A DNA stretch of 64,000 nucleotides from Saprospiraceae bacterium (GTDB taxonomy: Bacteria > Bacteroidota > Bacteroidia > Chitinophagales > Saprospiraceae), in NCBI GenBank assembly GCA_016713025.1, contig JADJPZ010000004.1, positions 1 to 64,000 on the forward strand, written 5' to 3'. The position numbers and the translations under genes were made by a program. Shown piece by piece: positions 9,912-20,027 of the stretch. The notes beneath the pieces were generated by a model, which ran no database searches, was not told the DNA's origin, and worked only from the letters and a program-made list of their open reading frames with translations. Each line of letters opens with the position of its first letter. Within the stretch, counting starts at the first letter, position 1.

Positions 9912-11126
9912 CTAATTTTTTCCTTCTGCAGATTGAGATTCTCCCATTTCATCCAACTCCTGATTAGCATTCAAAGGCACGATATGTCTGGAATTCATTT
10001 GATGAAAAGTCAATTTTCTCTTTAGTTCCTGAGATTCTTTGATAAAGTCTTCCCCTTCATCTTCGTCAAAACCGGTTGCAATGATGGCGTTTCCTATTTC
10101 TATGGCTTTATCATGTTTATCGAGGTATTGAAAAATTCGGGCAAGATTATAATAAGCAGCCCCACGCAGTCTCTTTTCATGCTTTTCATCTTTAATATAT
10201 CTGGTCGTAAGTCCTTCAAAATAAGAAATGATCGGACCTAAGTCCCTTTCCACTTCCTTCTCTGATTTGTTATATCTCATTTTTGAAAAAATCGCTTTAA
10301 ATGCTTTCGTAGCATTATCAAACATAGTAAATTCAGGATGTTTTTCTGAATCCAGTTTTTTAAACTTTACATTGTATTTATAAGGTTTGTAACCATACTG
10401 ATTATTGAGATAAGTTGAAACCCATTTTGGAAAATCATTCAGATAACTGTTTTCGTGATCATAAATTTTATTCGAAGAGTTTGCATTATATTCTTTAAAT
10501 GCCATAGAAGCAGAAGTGTACTCAGAAGTTTCGTATGTATAACTATTGTCGAGAGAGTATTTATATGCAAGAGCCTTGTCAGAGGTTAAATCACCAAGTT
10601 CGTCGCCAATATTTCCGGTATCAACATGTTTCAGAAAAGGATTTACTTCAACTTCTACTTTCCTTTTATCCTTTTTATTTTCTTCTCTATTCTTTTTGTC
10701 TGCTTTAGCCAGTTCATTTTTAGGGCCATAAATTTTGACATCACCGCTTCCTGTGTTGGTCACACTTACTTTATAATAGGTGGTACTACTCGTTATTTTA
10801 CCACTTTTATCTTTTGAATCAACCGTTCGGCTAGATGATGATGCCTGACCCGATCTGAATCCCTTGATATAAACATTGACATCCAAACCTGCATTTTCAG
10901 TCACTTTGGTCCAACCATACAAATGGATTTGGTCTGCAATATCCTGTCCGGTAAAACCACGGTTACCATCTAAACTGACAGAGTATGTCTTGTTTCTTTC
11001 AGGAATATAATTTAATGGCAAGTCCACACAACTGATTTCTACCCAATAATTGTCAATATCAACTTTTTGACAAATGGTAGGGATTGAAAAGAGTAATACT
11101 GCTATAAAAAGAAATAAGTTTTTCAT
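9912..11126 (-). CDS. Secreted protein with TPR-like C-terminus, unknown function
   Basis: This 404-residue protein has a clear signal peptide (KNLFLFIAVLLFSIPTICQ). The first half is Ser/Thr-rich and beta-like. A Lys-rich segment follows near residues 140-160. Residues about 310-360 look like a tetratricopeptide pair (AAYYNLARIFQYLDKHDKAI). I do not recognise a named family. It is expected to be periplasmic or surface-exposed. It stands alone, with about 170 bases between its start and the end of the upstream permease gene. Confidence 0.75.
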   Translation of the reverse strand: MKNLFLFIAVLLFSIPTICQKVDIDNYWVEISCVDLPLNYIPERNKTYSVSLDGNRGFTGQDIADQIHLYGWTKVTENAGLDVNVYIKGFRSGQASSSSRTVDSKDKSGKITSSTTYYKVSVTNTGSGDVKIYGPKNELAKADKKNREENKKDKRKVEVEVNPFLKHVDTGNIGDELGDLTSDKALAYKYSLDNSYTYETSEYTSASMAFKEYNANSSNKIYDHENSYLNDFPKWVSTYLNNQYGYKPYKYNVKFKKLDSEKHPEFTMFDNATKAFKAIFSKMRYNKSEKEVERDLGPIISYFEGLTTRYIKDEKHEKRLRGAAYYNLARIFQYLDKHDKAIEIGNAIIATGFDEDEGEDFIKESQELKRKLTFHQMNSRHIVPLNANQELDEMGESQSAEGKN

Positions 11127-11294
11127 TTTTGTTTAGTATTGATTTTATGAATGCAATAATAATAGTTTTCCATGATTTAAAAAAAATCCGGGGTTAATTT
11201 CATACATCTGATCATCCTCATTACCCGGAAATATAATATAAACTATCCTGGCTACAAGCCAAAATATTTTATTGAACATTATAACATGCATACT

Positions 11295-12605
11295 TCAAAC
11301 TTGGTATTGTCGTCTGAAAAAACAGTAAGCGGGCACACCCAAAGCAAGAATACCTACTCCAACCCATGATTCCGAATTCAAATCAATGAGTGTATTCAAA
11401 ACAAAAGCAATTGTAACCACAAGATATATAATTGGTATGAAAGGATACCAATTGATTCTGAAGCCGGTGTGTTTATCTTTCTCCTTTCTGAAAATAAAAA
11501 CTGTCGTCGTCGCCAGTGCCATAAATACAATATCCATGAATGTTACAAACGTAATGATTTTTATGAACGACCCCCAAATCAAAATCAGAACAGTAGCCCA
11601 TGCGGCCTGAAAAAGCATGGCCTTGTATGGTGTTTTGTACTTTTCAGACACATGAGATAAAAAATCGAAAAATACTTTGTCTTTAGCCATAGCGTAATAG
11701 ATTCGGGGTGCTGACATAGTATAAATACCGATAGTTCCAAAAATTGACACTGAAATAGCGATTGAAACAAACCTTCCCCCACCAGCGAATACGGTTGCCA
11801 CCGCATCACCGGCTACCCGTTCGCTTTGAGACATGACATCTGCAGGCAATAAAACCATATATGCTCCTATGATCAGCACATAAACTACAGTTACTACTAT
11901 TGTGCCTATCAGCATAGCACGAGGAACTGTTTTTTGCGGATCAATCGCTTCACCGGAAAGATAAGTAGCATGATGCCAGCCACCCATAGACCAAAATACC
12001 CCAATGAAGGCAAAGAGCATACCACTCACAAGATTAGGTGGAATATCAGATGTAAGATCAAGCCTAATCTCATGTGTAACATCAGGAAGAAACCAAAAAC
12101 CAATAAAAATGATTATTGCCATCGCCAATAATTTTAAGCCAGTAAAAAGCGAGGCAAAACTCTGGCTGATGTTAACTCCAAAAATATTTATAATTGTCAA
12201 TAACCAAATAGTTATCATAGCCACTAAAGATTTTTCGCCATCTGATACAGGGAGAAAAAATTTAAGATAATCAGCCAATGCCAGCCCTAAAGCGGCCAGA
12301 GCACCTGTATTGACTATCAACAGAATGATCCATCCGTACAAAAAGCCTGCAAGTTTTCCATATGCATTTCTGATATAAACATAAATACCACCCTCTTGCG
12401 GAAATCTCGACCCCAACTCTGAAAATGTCACAGCCCCAAGGAAAGCAACAATTCCTCCTATCATCCAGGCTAAAATGGCATAGCCTTGATGGGGAAGATA
12501 GTGCATTGTACCGGCAGGTGTCACAAAAATGCCTGATCCTATACATGCTCCAATAGCGATCATGGTCAAACCACGGGTTGTCAAGGCTTTCTTTAGATCT
12601 GTCAT
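11295..12605 (-). CDS. APC-family amino-acid permease
   Basis: This intact 436-residue inner-membrane transporter has about twelve hydrophobic helices. The first helix carries the APC signature GACIGSGIFVTPAG, which forms part of the substrate site, and GGIVAFLGAVTFSELGSRFP follows in the expected place. The pattern is closest to the LAT/APC group that moves neutral amino acids, but the substrate cannot be decided. About 200 bases of AT-rich DNA separate it from the divergent protease gene. Confidence 0.88.
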   Translation of the reverse strand: MTDLKKALTTRGLTMIAIGACIGSGIFVTPAGTMHYLPHQGYAILAWMIGGIVAFLGAVTFSELGSRFPQEGGIYVYIRNAYGKLAGFLYGWIILLIVNTGALAALGLALADYLKFFLPVSDGEKSLVAMITIWLLTIINIFGVNISQSFASLFTGLKLLAMAIIIFIGFWFLPDVTHEIRLDLTSDIPPNLVSGMLFAFIGVFWSMGGWHHATYLSGEAIDPQKTVPRAMLIGTIVVTVVYVLIIGAYMVLLPADVMSQSERVAGDAVATVFAGGGRFVSIAISVSIFGTIGIYTMSAPRIYYAMAKDKVFFDFLSHVSEKYKTPYKAMLFQAAWATVLILIWGSFIKIITFVTFMDIVFMALATTTVFIFRKEKDKHTGFRINWYPFIPIIYLVVTIAFVLNTLIDLNSESWVGVGILALGVPAYCFFRRQYQV

Positions 12606-12804
12606 GAAAAACTCAGATTTAGTCTTAATATTTCATAAATTTATATAAACATTTCAAAATGTACTTTATTTTGTTTGTTTTTAAGTAATTTTATAACTAT
12701 ATTAAAATAGAATGTCCGAAAAAAATAAACCTAAAGACGGGTAATCCAAAATAAAATCAAAAACTTATGAGTTTTAAAATTAATGTGGTTAGAAACTAAT
12801 ATGA

Positions 12805-14052
12805 ATGCCTGCTTATAAATTGAAACTTTTTCTGGCATTAATCATCATCCTGTATAACTCCTTACTATGCAAAGGACAATTACTTAAATCCTACGTCATC
12901 GGAGAGTCTGATGAGATTACGGTACCTTTTTTATATACCAATGGATTTATCATAGTAGATGTGGTATTTCAAAAGGTACTTCCACTAAAATTTATCGTTG
13001 ATACAGGAGCTGAAAATACGATACTTTTAAAACGGGAACATGCCGAAATGCTCAATATATCCTATCATAAGAAAATTACATTGATGGGTTCTGATATGAG
13101 TGAAGAAGTCCATGCATATATATGTAACGGCACTTTTTTGCAATTGGTCAACACCATGACAGTGAGACATAATATCATTGTATTAGAAAAAGACCATCTC
13201 TTTCTGGAAGAATACATCGGGAGTAAAGTAGACGGTATCCTTGGTGCTGAATTTTTTAAAGGTATGGTTATCAGAATTGATTACAAATTAAGTCAATTGA
13301 CCATATATAATCCAAAGAAGTTTAATACATCAAAACTCAAAAATTATCATTCTTATGATTTGGAAATTATCAACAAAAAGCCTTACCTTAATTGTATCAC
13401 AGAAGTTAATTCAGGCACATCTGTCAAAACAAGACTGCTGATAGATAGTGGTGCTGCATTGACTGCCCTATTTCATCACAATACGGATACATTACTAAAC
13501 CTATCAGGACAGATAGTAAAAGGTAGTCTTGGAAAAGGTCTGGGCGGAGATATCGAAGGTTTTTCAGGTAGAATACACAGATTAAATCTGGGTCCCCTGT
13601 TTTTCAATAATCTTTTGAGCAGCTTTCAGGCGCTGGATGATGCCCGGATCAGTACAGACAAAATAATAAGAAACGGATTAATCGGCAATCTTTTATTGGA
13701 ACGTTTTGATGTCATAATAGATTTTGCCGGTGCTAAAATGTACCTTAAACCGGTAAAAAATTATAACAAAAAATTTGAATTTGACAAAAGTGGTTTGACA
13801 TTATTTGCCTTCGGAGAAGAGTTGAACAGTTATTATGTCAGGTATGTAACGGAAAATTCCCCTGCCTCGGATGCAGACATAAGACCTGGTGACATCATTC
13901 TTAAAGTCGGGTGTTTTTCTTATAAATGGTTTACTTTAAGGCAGTTAAATAAAAAATTTGTTGGAAAAACAGGAAAAAAAATAAAACTTAAAGTTTTAAG
14001 AGGAGATGAAAAATTGCAAAAAGAAATTGTATTGAGGAATCTTTTTGAATAA
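12805..14052 (+). CDS. Retropepsin-like aspartic protease with PDZ domain
   Basis: A signal peptide (LFLALIIILYNSLLCKG) is followed by two retropepsin-like half domains. The two catalytic motifs are DTGAENT (Asp 66) and DSGAALT (Asp 214), so one chain supplies both aspartates. A PDZ domain occupies about residues 330-410, with SPASDADIRPGDIILKV as its core. The protein is expected in the periplasm or on the surface. Its target is unknown. This architecture is common in Bacteroidota. The gene is intact and stands alone. Confidence 0.88.
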   Translation: MPAYKLKLFLALIIILYNSLLCKGQLLKSYVIGESDEITVPFLYTNGFIIVDVVFQKVLPLKFIVDTGAENTILLKREHAEMLNISYHKKITLMGSDMSEEVHAYICNGTFLQLVNTMTVRHNIIVLEKDHLFLEEYIGSKVDGILGAEFFKGMVIRIDYKLSQLTIYNPKKFNTSKLKNYHSYDLEIINKKPYLNCITEVNSGTSVKTRLLIDSGAALTALFHHNTDTLLNLSGQIVKGSLGKGLGGDIEGFSGRIHRLNLGPLFFNNLLSSFQALDDARISTDKIIRNGLIGNLLLERFDVIIDFAGAKMYLKPVKNYNKKFEFDKSGLTLFAFGEELNSYYVRYVTENSPASDADIRPGDIILKVGCFSYKWFTLRQLNKKFVGKTGKKIKLKVLRGDEKLQKEIVLRNLFE

Positions 14053-14190
14053 GTGAATTCATTTTGATGTTAAACATTTATTTTTGCAAATCAGAAAAAA
14101 TCTGATGATAAGTCTGACGCACTTTAGAAATTGTATTATTTCATTTCAGGCCACCATTATAAATATGCTATCAAATTCTAAACATTTTCT

Positions 14191-14757
14191 TTGGAAAATT
14201 TAAAAAATCGCCAACAACAAGCTAAAACACTGCGTTTGTTTCGAAAATTGCATCGATTCACTGGTATTAGTCTTTTTATCTTTTTAATTTTTGTCAGTAT
14301 AACCGGAATTCTGTTGGGATGGAAAAAAAATTCTGGAGGGTTGATTCTGTCAGAGACTACAAATGGTACTTCTACTATTTTGGAAGAATGGCTACCCATG
14401 CATATTCTGGTTGATAATGCAATCATTTATATTAAAGACTCATTGGCTGCAAATCTTGATACTGTGATTGACAGAATAGATGTGAGGCCCGACAAAGGGG
14501 TAGTCAAAATTTCATTTAAAGATCATTACATAGGATTACAGATAGATGGGGCTACAGGTAAAGTGCTCAAAAAAGAAACCAGAATGGCAGATCTTATAGA
14601 ACAAATCCATGATGGAAGTTGGGCAGACAGACAATTGGGGATCAATTCAGGAACTTTTAAACTTTTTTATACCTCAATATGCGGCTTGGGATTATTGACT
14701 TTTTGCATAACTGGATTTTGGTTATGGTATGGTCCAAAAAGGCTAAGAAATAAATAG
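14191..14757 (+). CDS. PepSY-domain membrane protein
   Basis: The 188-residue protein has a membrane helix at about residues 27-47 (FTGISLFIFLIFVSITGILLG), a periplasmic PepSY-like domain, and a final helix near 158-178 followed by the typical WLWYGPKR end. Family members are often linked to iron uptake or membrane reductases, but no such neighbour is seen here. The start is a TTG at 14191; no better start is visible. It is a plausible small member of the PepSY-associated TM family. Confidence 0.8.
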   Translation: MENLKNRQQQAKTLRLFRKLHRFTGISLFIFLIFVSITGILLGWKKNSGGLILSETTNGTSTILEEWLPMHILVDNAIIYIKDSLAANLDTVIDRIDVRPDKGVVKISFKDHYIGLQIDGATGKVLKKETRMADLIEQIHDGSWADRQLGINSGTFKLFYTSICGLGLLTFCITGFWLWYGPKRLRNK

Positions 14758-14785
14758 TAATCCGATCGAATTAAAAGTTATTGAA

Positions 14786-14793
14786 TATATTTG
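14786..14793 (+). promoter_or_regulatory. -7 box of the Ca/Na exchanger gene
   Basis: TATATTTG matches TAnnTTTG and lies 49 bases before the ATG at 14842. No clear TTG sits at the usual distance. Confidence 0.4.
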
Positions 14794-14841
14794 CAACCAA
14801 AACTGAGACTATATTAAAAATTTAGTAAAGAAAAGATAAAT

Positions 14842-15801
14842 ATGATCAGCTTTCGGATATTAGTAGCAGGGCTGGGTATGGTTGTTTTCGGAGCCAATAT
14901 TATGGTAGATGGTTCAGCCTCTCTAGCAAAAAAATATAATATTCCAAATATAGTCATAGGACTGACCGTAGTAGCCTTTGGTACTTCATCTCCTGAGCTT
15001 GCTATTAGTTCGTACTCAGCATATACGGGAAACTCTGAAATTGCTCTCGGTAATATTGTGGGAAGTAATATTGCAAATATACTTCTTATATTAGGTATAA
15101 CGGCTATCATTTATCCGCTGACGATTCTACGAAATACCGTACTAAAAGAAATTCCGCTCAGTTTGCTCGCTGCCATTATCCTTTATGTAATGGCAAATGA
15201 TGTGTTACTTTCAGGCGAGTCAAAAGATATTGTATCACTTTCGGATGGAATAATTTTATTATCTTTTATGGCAATTTTTATGTATTATCTGGTACATCTG
15301 GCCCAGACCAGTGGAGAGGATGAAGATCTTAATATTAAAAATATGTCAAAAGCCAAATCATTGTTATACATCATCGGCGGTCTTGTATTTCTCGTGGGAG
15401 GTGGAAAACTTTTTGTGGACAGTGCGGTAGAACTTGCGTTAAGTTTTGGTATGAGTAAGGCTGTCATAGGCCTGACTATTGTGGCGATAGGAACTTCGCT
15501 ACCGGAGCTCGCAACAAGTGTGGTGGCAGCATTGAAAAAAAACTCAGATATAGCGGTAGGAAATATTGTTGGCAGTAATATATTTAATGTTTTTTTTATT
15601 CTGGGTATAAGCTCATTGATAGCTCCACTGCCTAAAGGCAACATAACCGATATTGACTTTTATGTTTGTATATTTGCGAGTTTAGCCCTTCTGGCTTCCG
15701 GATATTTAATGGGAAGACATAAAGTAACTAAACCCGAAGGCATTATTTTTCTGCTTTGTTATATTTTTTACCTCGGTTATCAGGTGAATCAGGTTCAATA
15801 A
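14842..15801 (+). CDS. Calcium/sodium antiporter, CaCA family (YrbG-like)
   Basis: The 319-residue inner-membrane protein has about ten helices and the two inverted alpha-repeats of the CaCA family. Repeat one has GTSSPELAIS and GNIVGSNIANILLILG; repeat two has GTSLPELATSV and GNIVGSNIFNVFFILG. These repeats form the ion-binding site, including the two Glu of the PEL motifs. It most likely exports Ca2+ in exchange for Na+. The gene is intact and complete. Confidence 0.92.
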   Translation: MISFRILVAGLGMVVFGANIMVDGSASLAKKYNIPNIVIGLTVVAFGTSSPELAISSYSAYTGNSEIALGNIVGSNIANILLILGITAIIYPLTILRNTVLKEIPLSLLAAIILYVMANDVLLSGESKDIVSLSDGIILLSFMAIFMYYLVHLAQTSGEDEDLNIKNMSKAKSLLYIIGGLVFLVGGGKLFVDSAVELALSFGMSKAVIGLTIVAIGTSLPELATSVVAALKKNSDIAVGNIVGSNIFNVFFILGISSLIAPLPKGNITDIDFYVCIFASLALLASGYLMGRHKVTKPEGIIFLLCYIFYLGYQVNQVQ

Positions 15802-15954
15802 TCCCTGTATATAACGAACAACGAATTACGAATACGACATTTACACCCAAAGTAAATAAGCATATATTTCCATTAAAGTGGTATAAAATTCAACAGTCTG
15901 GCCCTTCAAATATGTTTATTTATGGCACTTGATTTAATTTTGGATTCGCATTTT

Positions 15955-18479
15955 CTATTCAGTCAGAAGTTCATCAATCGTAGTAAATTTGTATCCTTTT
16001 TCTATCAATTCTGCAATCAAAGCTGGTAATAAAAAGTAAAACTTATCTTTCCTGCGTGGGTCAGTACCTACATGTAACAATAAAATAAACCCATTCAATC
16101 CGTTTAGGCTTGTTTTCTCATATTGAATGACTGATTCATAAATTTCCTGACTTGTCCGGTAGGATTTCATTTCAGGATAGGTATAATCAGATATACTTTT
16201 TGTTCCTGATGTGAAATTAACGAGTTGTAGCCCAAATTCTTTTGTCCAGGCTGATATAGTATCATTATACCATTCATAAGGTGGTAAAAAATAATATGCA
16301 TCTTGTTTTTTAATTCCAAAAGCATTAAGAGCATGATAGTTTTTAGTTAAATCTTCAAAAAACTCCTCTTTGGAAATGAGCAAACTATCCCTGTTTTTCC
16401 AGTCGCAATACAGTAAATGCTGATCGCTGTGACAACCCAGATAATGCCCCTTTTCGATAATTTTAGTAATGTGAACTTTGTTCTCCGGATTTTTGTAATA
16501 TCTCCCGGTAAGAAAAAATGAAGCTTTTATATGGTAATTATCAAGTATTTTGGAAATAGTGTCGCCCCCATCACCATACTCATCACCTGTAAATACCATG
16601 GCAATTTTCTTGTGGGTATCATCTCCTCTTACTATAGCACCACTATCGGTTTTTACTTTTTTTTTTGAACTAAAGTTGAAGTTTCTGCTTCTTTTGCAGC
16701 CATTAAATAAATAAGGGAAGCTACACCATCCATAGTCGGTTCATTGGTACTATAGTCACCATAGTCATCATGGTAAACAGCCAGTTGGCTTTGAAAATCC
16801 TTATATTCGTCCGGTTGATAGAGCGTGATCCCAATCAGATTATTAAAAATCCCCGTATAAACCGGACCATCCACAAGACCGCCATCTATAGGAAACTTAC
16901 CAATATGTGTAAATGCTGAATGCGGGTCGTCAGGTGTATCAGCGCTGGCAGGTAATCCAAATACAAAGCTGGTACCCCAGGGATTGCAACCGAACAACCA
17001 ATCAAAATTGGATTGCTCAAGTTTGGAATAGCTCTTATCTCCGGTGAGTTCTTTGTACCACAGACATTGAATAGCAAAAGACGTGGTTAGGTTATTGCTG
17101 CACCAGATAAATGGAATTCCTCTGTTAAATGCATTCTCATTAGCTCTATTCTGCACATGTTCAATACCTTGTCTGTAAAAATCGATTATTTTTTTCCTTT
17201 TATTATCGTCAATTTGTTTTGCCAGTTCATAATGTCCCACATTTACAAACGGGTACCATTGATAGTGCCTTGCCGTATCACTTAACATCCATGGCGTAAT
17301 GGGCTCCTTTAATGCCTGATCATAGGCATAATTCAAAAGATTTATTGACAGCTGTATTTGAATTTCCTCATCCTGAAAAGCATCTTTAATTGATGTGGCT
17401 GCCAGTTGCATATCATCAGACCAGTTCTCTTCTTCATAATAATATGGAGCGCGACAAGGGGCAGTTTGGCATACGCCGGGGTATTTTATTCCCAGTTTAA
17501 AAGCAGAAAAGGATTTGGTTTTTAATTTTGTAGCATATTCAGGATCATTTTATTGAAATAATTTATTTCCCAATGCAAAAGCGGAGGAAAACTTACCAGC
17601 TGTGGATGCGAGACCATTGGAATTATTTTTATATTTCAGCAATCCCTGTTGTTTTCCCGAGCAAAAATAAACGGGCCTCTCAAATCCTCTTCCATATTGA
17701 TTATCATTTTTTGGCAATCGCATACTGATGTGATCCCGGTCGTCTGCAATCTGGTTGAACATCCAATCATCCTGTGGATGCATTTTCAAAAGCCAGTCCA
17801 AACCCCATCTTGCTTCGTCGAGCACATCAGGCCACCCATTATTGCCGGTATGTCCGTCAGACAAAAAATGATCAGAAAAAACCTTAGGATAATCTCTCCA
17901 TGCAGCCATGAGATGATAGGTTGCATTTGCAGATGTAGTCACATATTGCAAATAGTCACTGGCGTCATGCCAGCCACCAACTACATCGATATGACTACTA
18001 TCAGGCATAGGGCCATACATAGTATATCCATCATGTACGTGACACGAATCCTGCAGAAAAGGGTTATACCCACATCTTTGCTGTCTCATGTACCTGAGAC
18101 AAAAATCGGCAGAACCGGCGTAGACATATTCATCAATAGTAAATACAGGAGACCTAGTGCTACCAGCTTTTAAGTAATATTTGCCTTTTTGTGTAAAATC
18201 AGAAAAATCCAGCCGATAGGTTTCCTTAAAAGGGCCGTATTCACCAAATGATACACTGCAATCAGACTCAAAAACCATTTTATTGGTGGCTGCATCTACT
18301 ACCACAAAGGAAGTGATCGGGGTTTTAATTTTACCAGCCCAGACTGCTACCTTTACACTTCCGGGTTTGTAGCCCAACAGATTTATTCTAATCCAGGATT
18401 CTTCGGTCTGAATTGTTGTAAATGAAAAAGTGATCATCAGGCCGATGAACCATATATTCTTTAATTTGCCTGATCCCAT
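15955..18479 (-). pseudogene. GH9 endoglucanase fused to a polysaccharide-deacetylase-like domain, broken twice
   Basis: One reading unit of about 840 residues. It has a signal peptide, a CelD_N Ig-like domain (WIRINLLGYKPGSVKVAVW), and a GH9 catalytic domain with GGWHDASDY carrying the two catalytic Asp and DYSTNEPTMDG carrying the acid Glu. A C-terminal CE4-like domain follows (MVFTGDEYGDGGDT, LGCHSDQHLLYCDW). An in-frame TAA at 17550-17552 interrupts GH9 (LFQ-stop-NDPEYA) with no frame change. A frameshift in a run of ten A near 16655 separates GH9 from the deacetylase-like part; removing one A gives a continuous fusion (LVQKKVKTDSGAIVRGDD). The product would be secreted and act on beta-glucan. 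Real decay and sequencing error are both possible. Confidence 0.8.
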
Positions 18480-18560
18480 ATATATTTAACGATTACAAAG
18501 TTTACAATATTTGCCATCATTTGTCAGGCGCTGTATCTATTAGGGAATTTTAAAAAATTC

Positions 18561-19463
18561 TTATGCTACATTCATGGCGGAAGTGATTTTTAACAATTCT
18601 TCTTTTAGTTTTGCATAATTAGCCTCTGAAAGTGGAGACAAGGGAAGTCTTACTTCATTGGTACAATAGCCGAGGATCTCCATTGCCGATTTAATCCCCA
18701 CCGGATTTCCTTCAATGTAAAGCCATTTGTGCAGGTCATATGTTTTAAAATTGAGTTCCCTTGCGGCAAAATAATCCTGGTCCAGAGCAAAATTTATCAT
18801 TTGACTAAATGCTTTGGGAAGTGCATTGGCCATAACTGAAATGACACCATCACCGCCTACTGCAGTCATTGGAAGGGCCACTTCATCATCTCCTGATGTG
18901 ACAATAAAATGATCCGGTTTATTTTTAATAATCCTGGTTGTTTGGATCAGATCACCGGAAGCTTCCTTGATACCTATAATATTTTTGCTATATTCTGCCA
19001 GTCTGACAGTGGTTTCCCATTCTATATTGGATCTGGTTCTTCCGGGTACATTGTATAATAACACCGGCACCTGACTAGCATCAGCTACAGCTGCGTAATG
19101 CCTGAAAATGCCTTCCTGAGATGGTTTTACATAAGCGGGACTGGAAGAAAGAATCGCATCAATTCCTGAAAAGTTATATCCGTTAATCTTTTTTACCAGT
19201 TCTTTTGTATCATTCCAGCCGAAATTACCAGCTACCAAAGGTACCCTGTTGTTTATACGCTCAATACAAAAATCCAGTACTAATCTGGCTTCGTCTTCAT
19301 TTAAGGTTGCCGTCTCTCCGGTTGACCCCAATGCTACAATATAATTTACTCCTCCATTGATCACATAATCTATAAGTCCTGCAAGCGAATTAAAATCAAC
19401 CTCATTATTCCTGAATGGTGTGATGATAGCTACTCCTGTACCTATAAATCTTTGATCTTTCAT
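18561..19463 (-). CDS. dapA: 4-hydroxy-tetrahydrodipicolinate synthase
   Basis: This enzyme condenses pyruvate with aspartate semialdehyde in lysine and diaminopimelate synthesis. The 300-residue length is normal. The Schiff-base lysine is in IIGIKEASGD, the catalytic tyrosine in LLYNVPGRT, and the pyruvate-binding GSTGET motif is in ALGSTGETATL. The gene is intact. It is followed in the same direction, with short gaps, after the DUF6913 gene and accA, so the three may form one leftward unit. Confidence 0.95.
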   Translation of the reverse strand: MKDQRFIGTGVAIITPFRNNEVDFNSLAGLIDYVINGGVNYIVALGSTGETATLNEDEARLVLDFCIERINNRVPLVAGNFGWNDTKELVKKINGYNFSGIDAILSSSPAYVKPSQEGIFRHYAAVADASQVPVLLYNVPGRTRSNIEWETTVRLAEYSKNIIGIKEASGDLIQTTRIIKNKPDHFIVTSGDDEVALPMTAVGGDGVISVMANALPKAFSQMINFALDQDYFAARELNFKTYDLHKWLYIEGNPVGIKSAMEILGYCTNEVRLPLSPLSEANYAKLKEELLKITSAMNVA

Positions 19464-19482
19464 TATAAACTGATTATTTTAA

Positions 19483-20007
19483 TTATTTAATTGCAATTTG
19501 TTCGGTAGTTCTTAAAAGGCATTTTATTATTTCATCCAGATCATTTTTTTCTTCTGCATCTACAATAAGGTTAAAATATTTTTCGGCTTTGTGTATTGCT
19601 GATCCAATGATAAATCTGGATTGTGAGTGTGCAATGATATATTCATAATGAGGCAACATCTTTTTACACAAAACGATCAATACATCAAAATTCAAATGGA
19701 TAAATTCTTCTACTTTTTCACCAAAAGGCACGCCACACCATTTTATATTTTTACGATTATAGGCTGAATAATCAACATTATCCAATGGTAAGTTATTGTC
19801 TATAAAAGCCAACGATTTTATACTTTTATGTCCGGTTGTGTTCAGATTTTTTTTAAATTTGTGGACTTTTTTACGATCATCTTCGTTAGTACCATCAAAA
19901 AGAATACAGATCGATGAGTTATAATTAATGCTATTGGGCTGGTGCTTTTGATTAGCGACAACCTGAAACTCTTTATAAAACAACCATTTTTTTAAATAAC
20001 CAATCAT
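19483..20007 (-). CDS. DUF6913-like protein
   Basis: This intact 174-residue cytosolic protein has the pattern I associate with DUF6913, a Bacteroidota family often found beside dapA. Recognisable parts are ICILFDGTNEDDRKKVHKFK and FDVLIVLCKKMLPHYEYII. No catalytic motif is evident. It sits 19 bases upstream of dapA and 20 bases downstream of accA, which suggests co-transcription with both. Confidence 0.7.
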   Translation of the reverse strand: MIGYLKKWLFYKEFQVVANQKHQPNSINYNSSICILFDGTNEDDRKKVHKFKKNLNTTGHKSIKSLAFIDNNLPLDNVDYSAYNRKNIKWCGVPFGEKVEEFIHLNFDVLIVLCKKMLPHYEYIIAHSQSRFIIGSAIHKAEKYFNLIVDAEEKNDLDEIIKCLLRTTEQIAIK

Positions 20008-20027
20008 TTTAGGGTTTTCATAAGACG

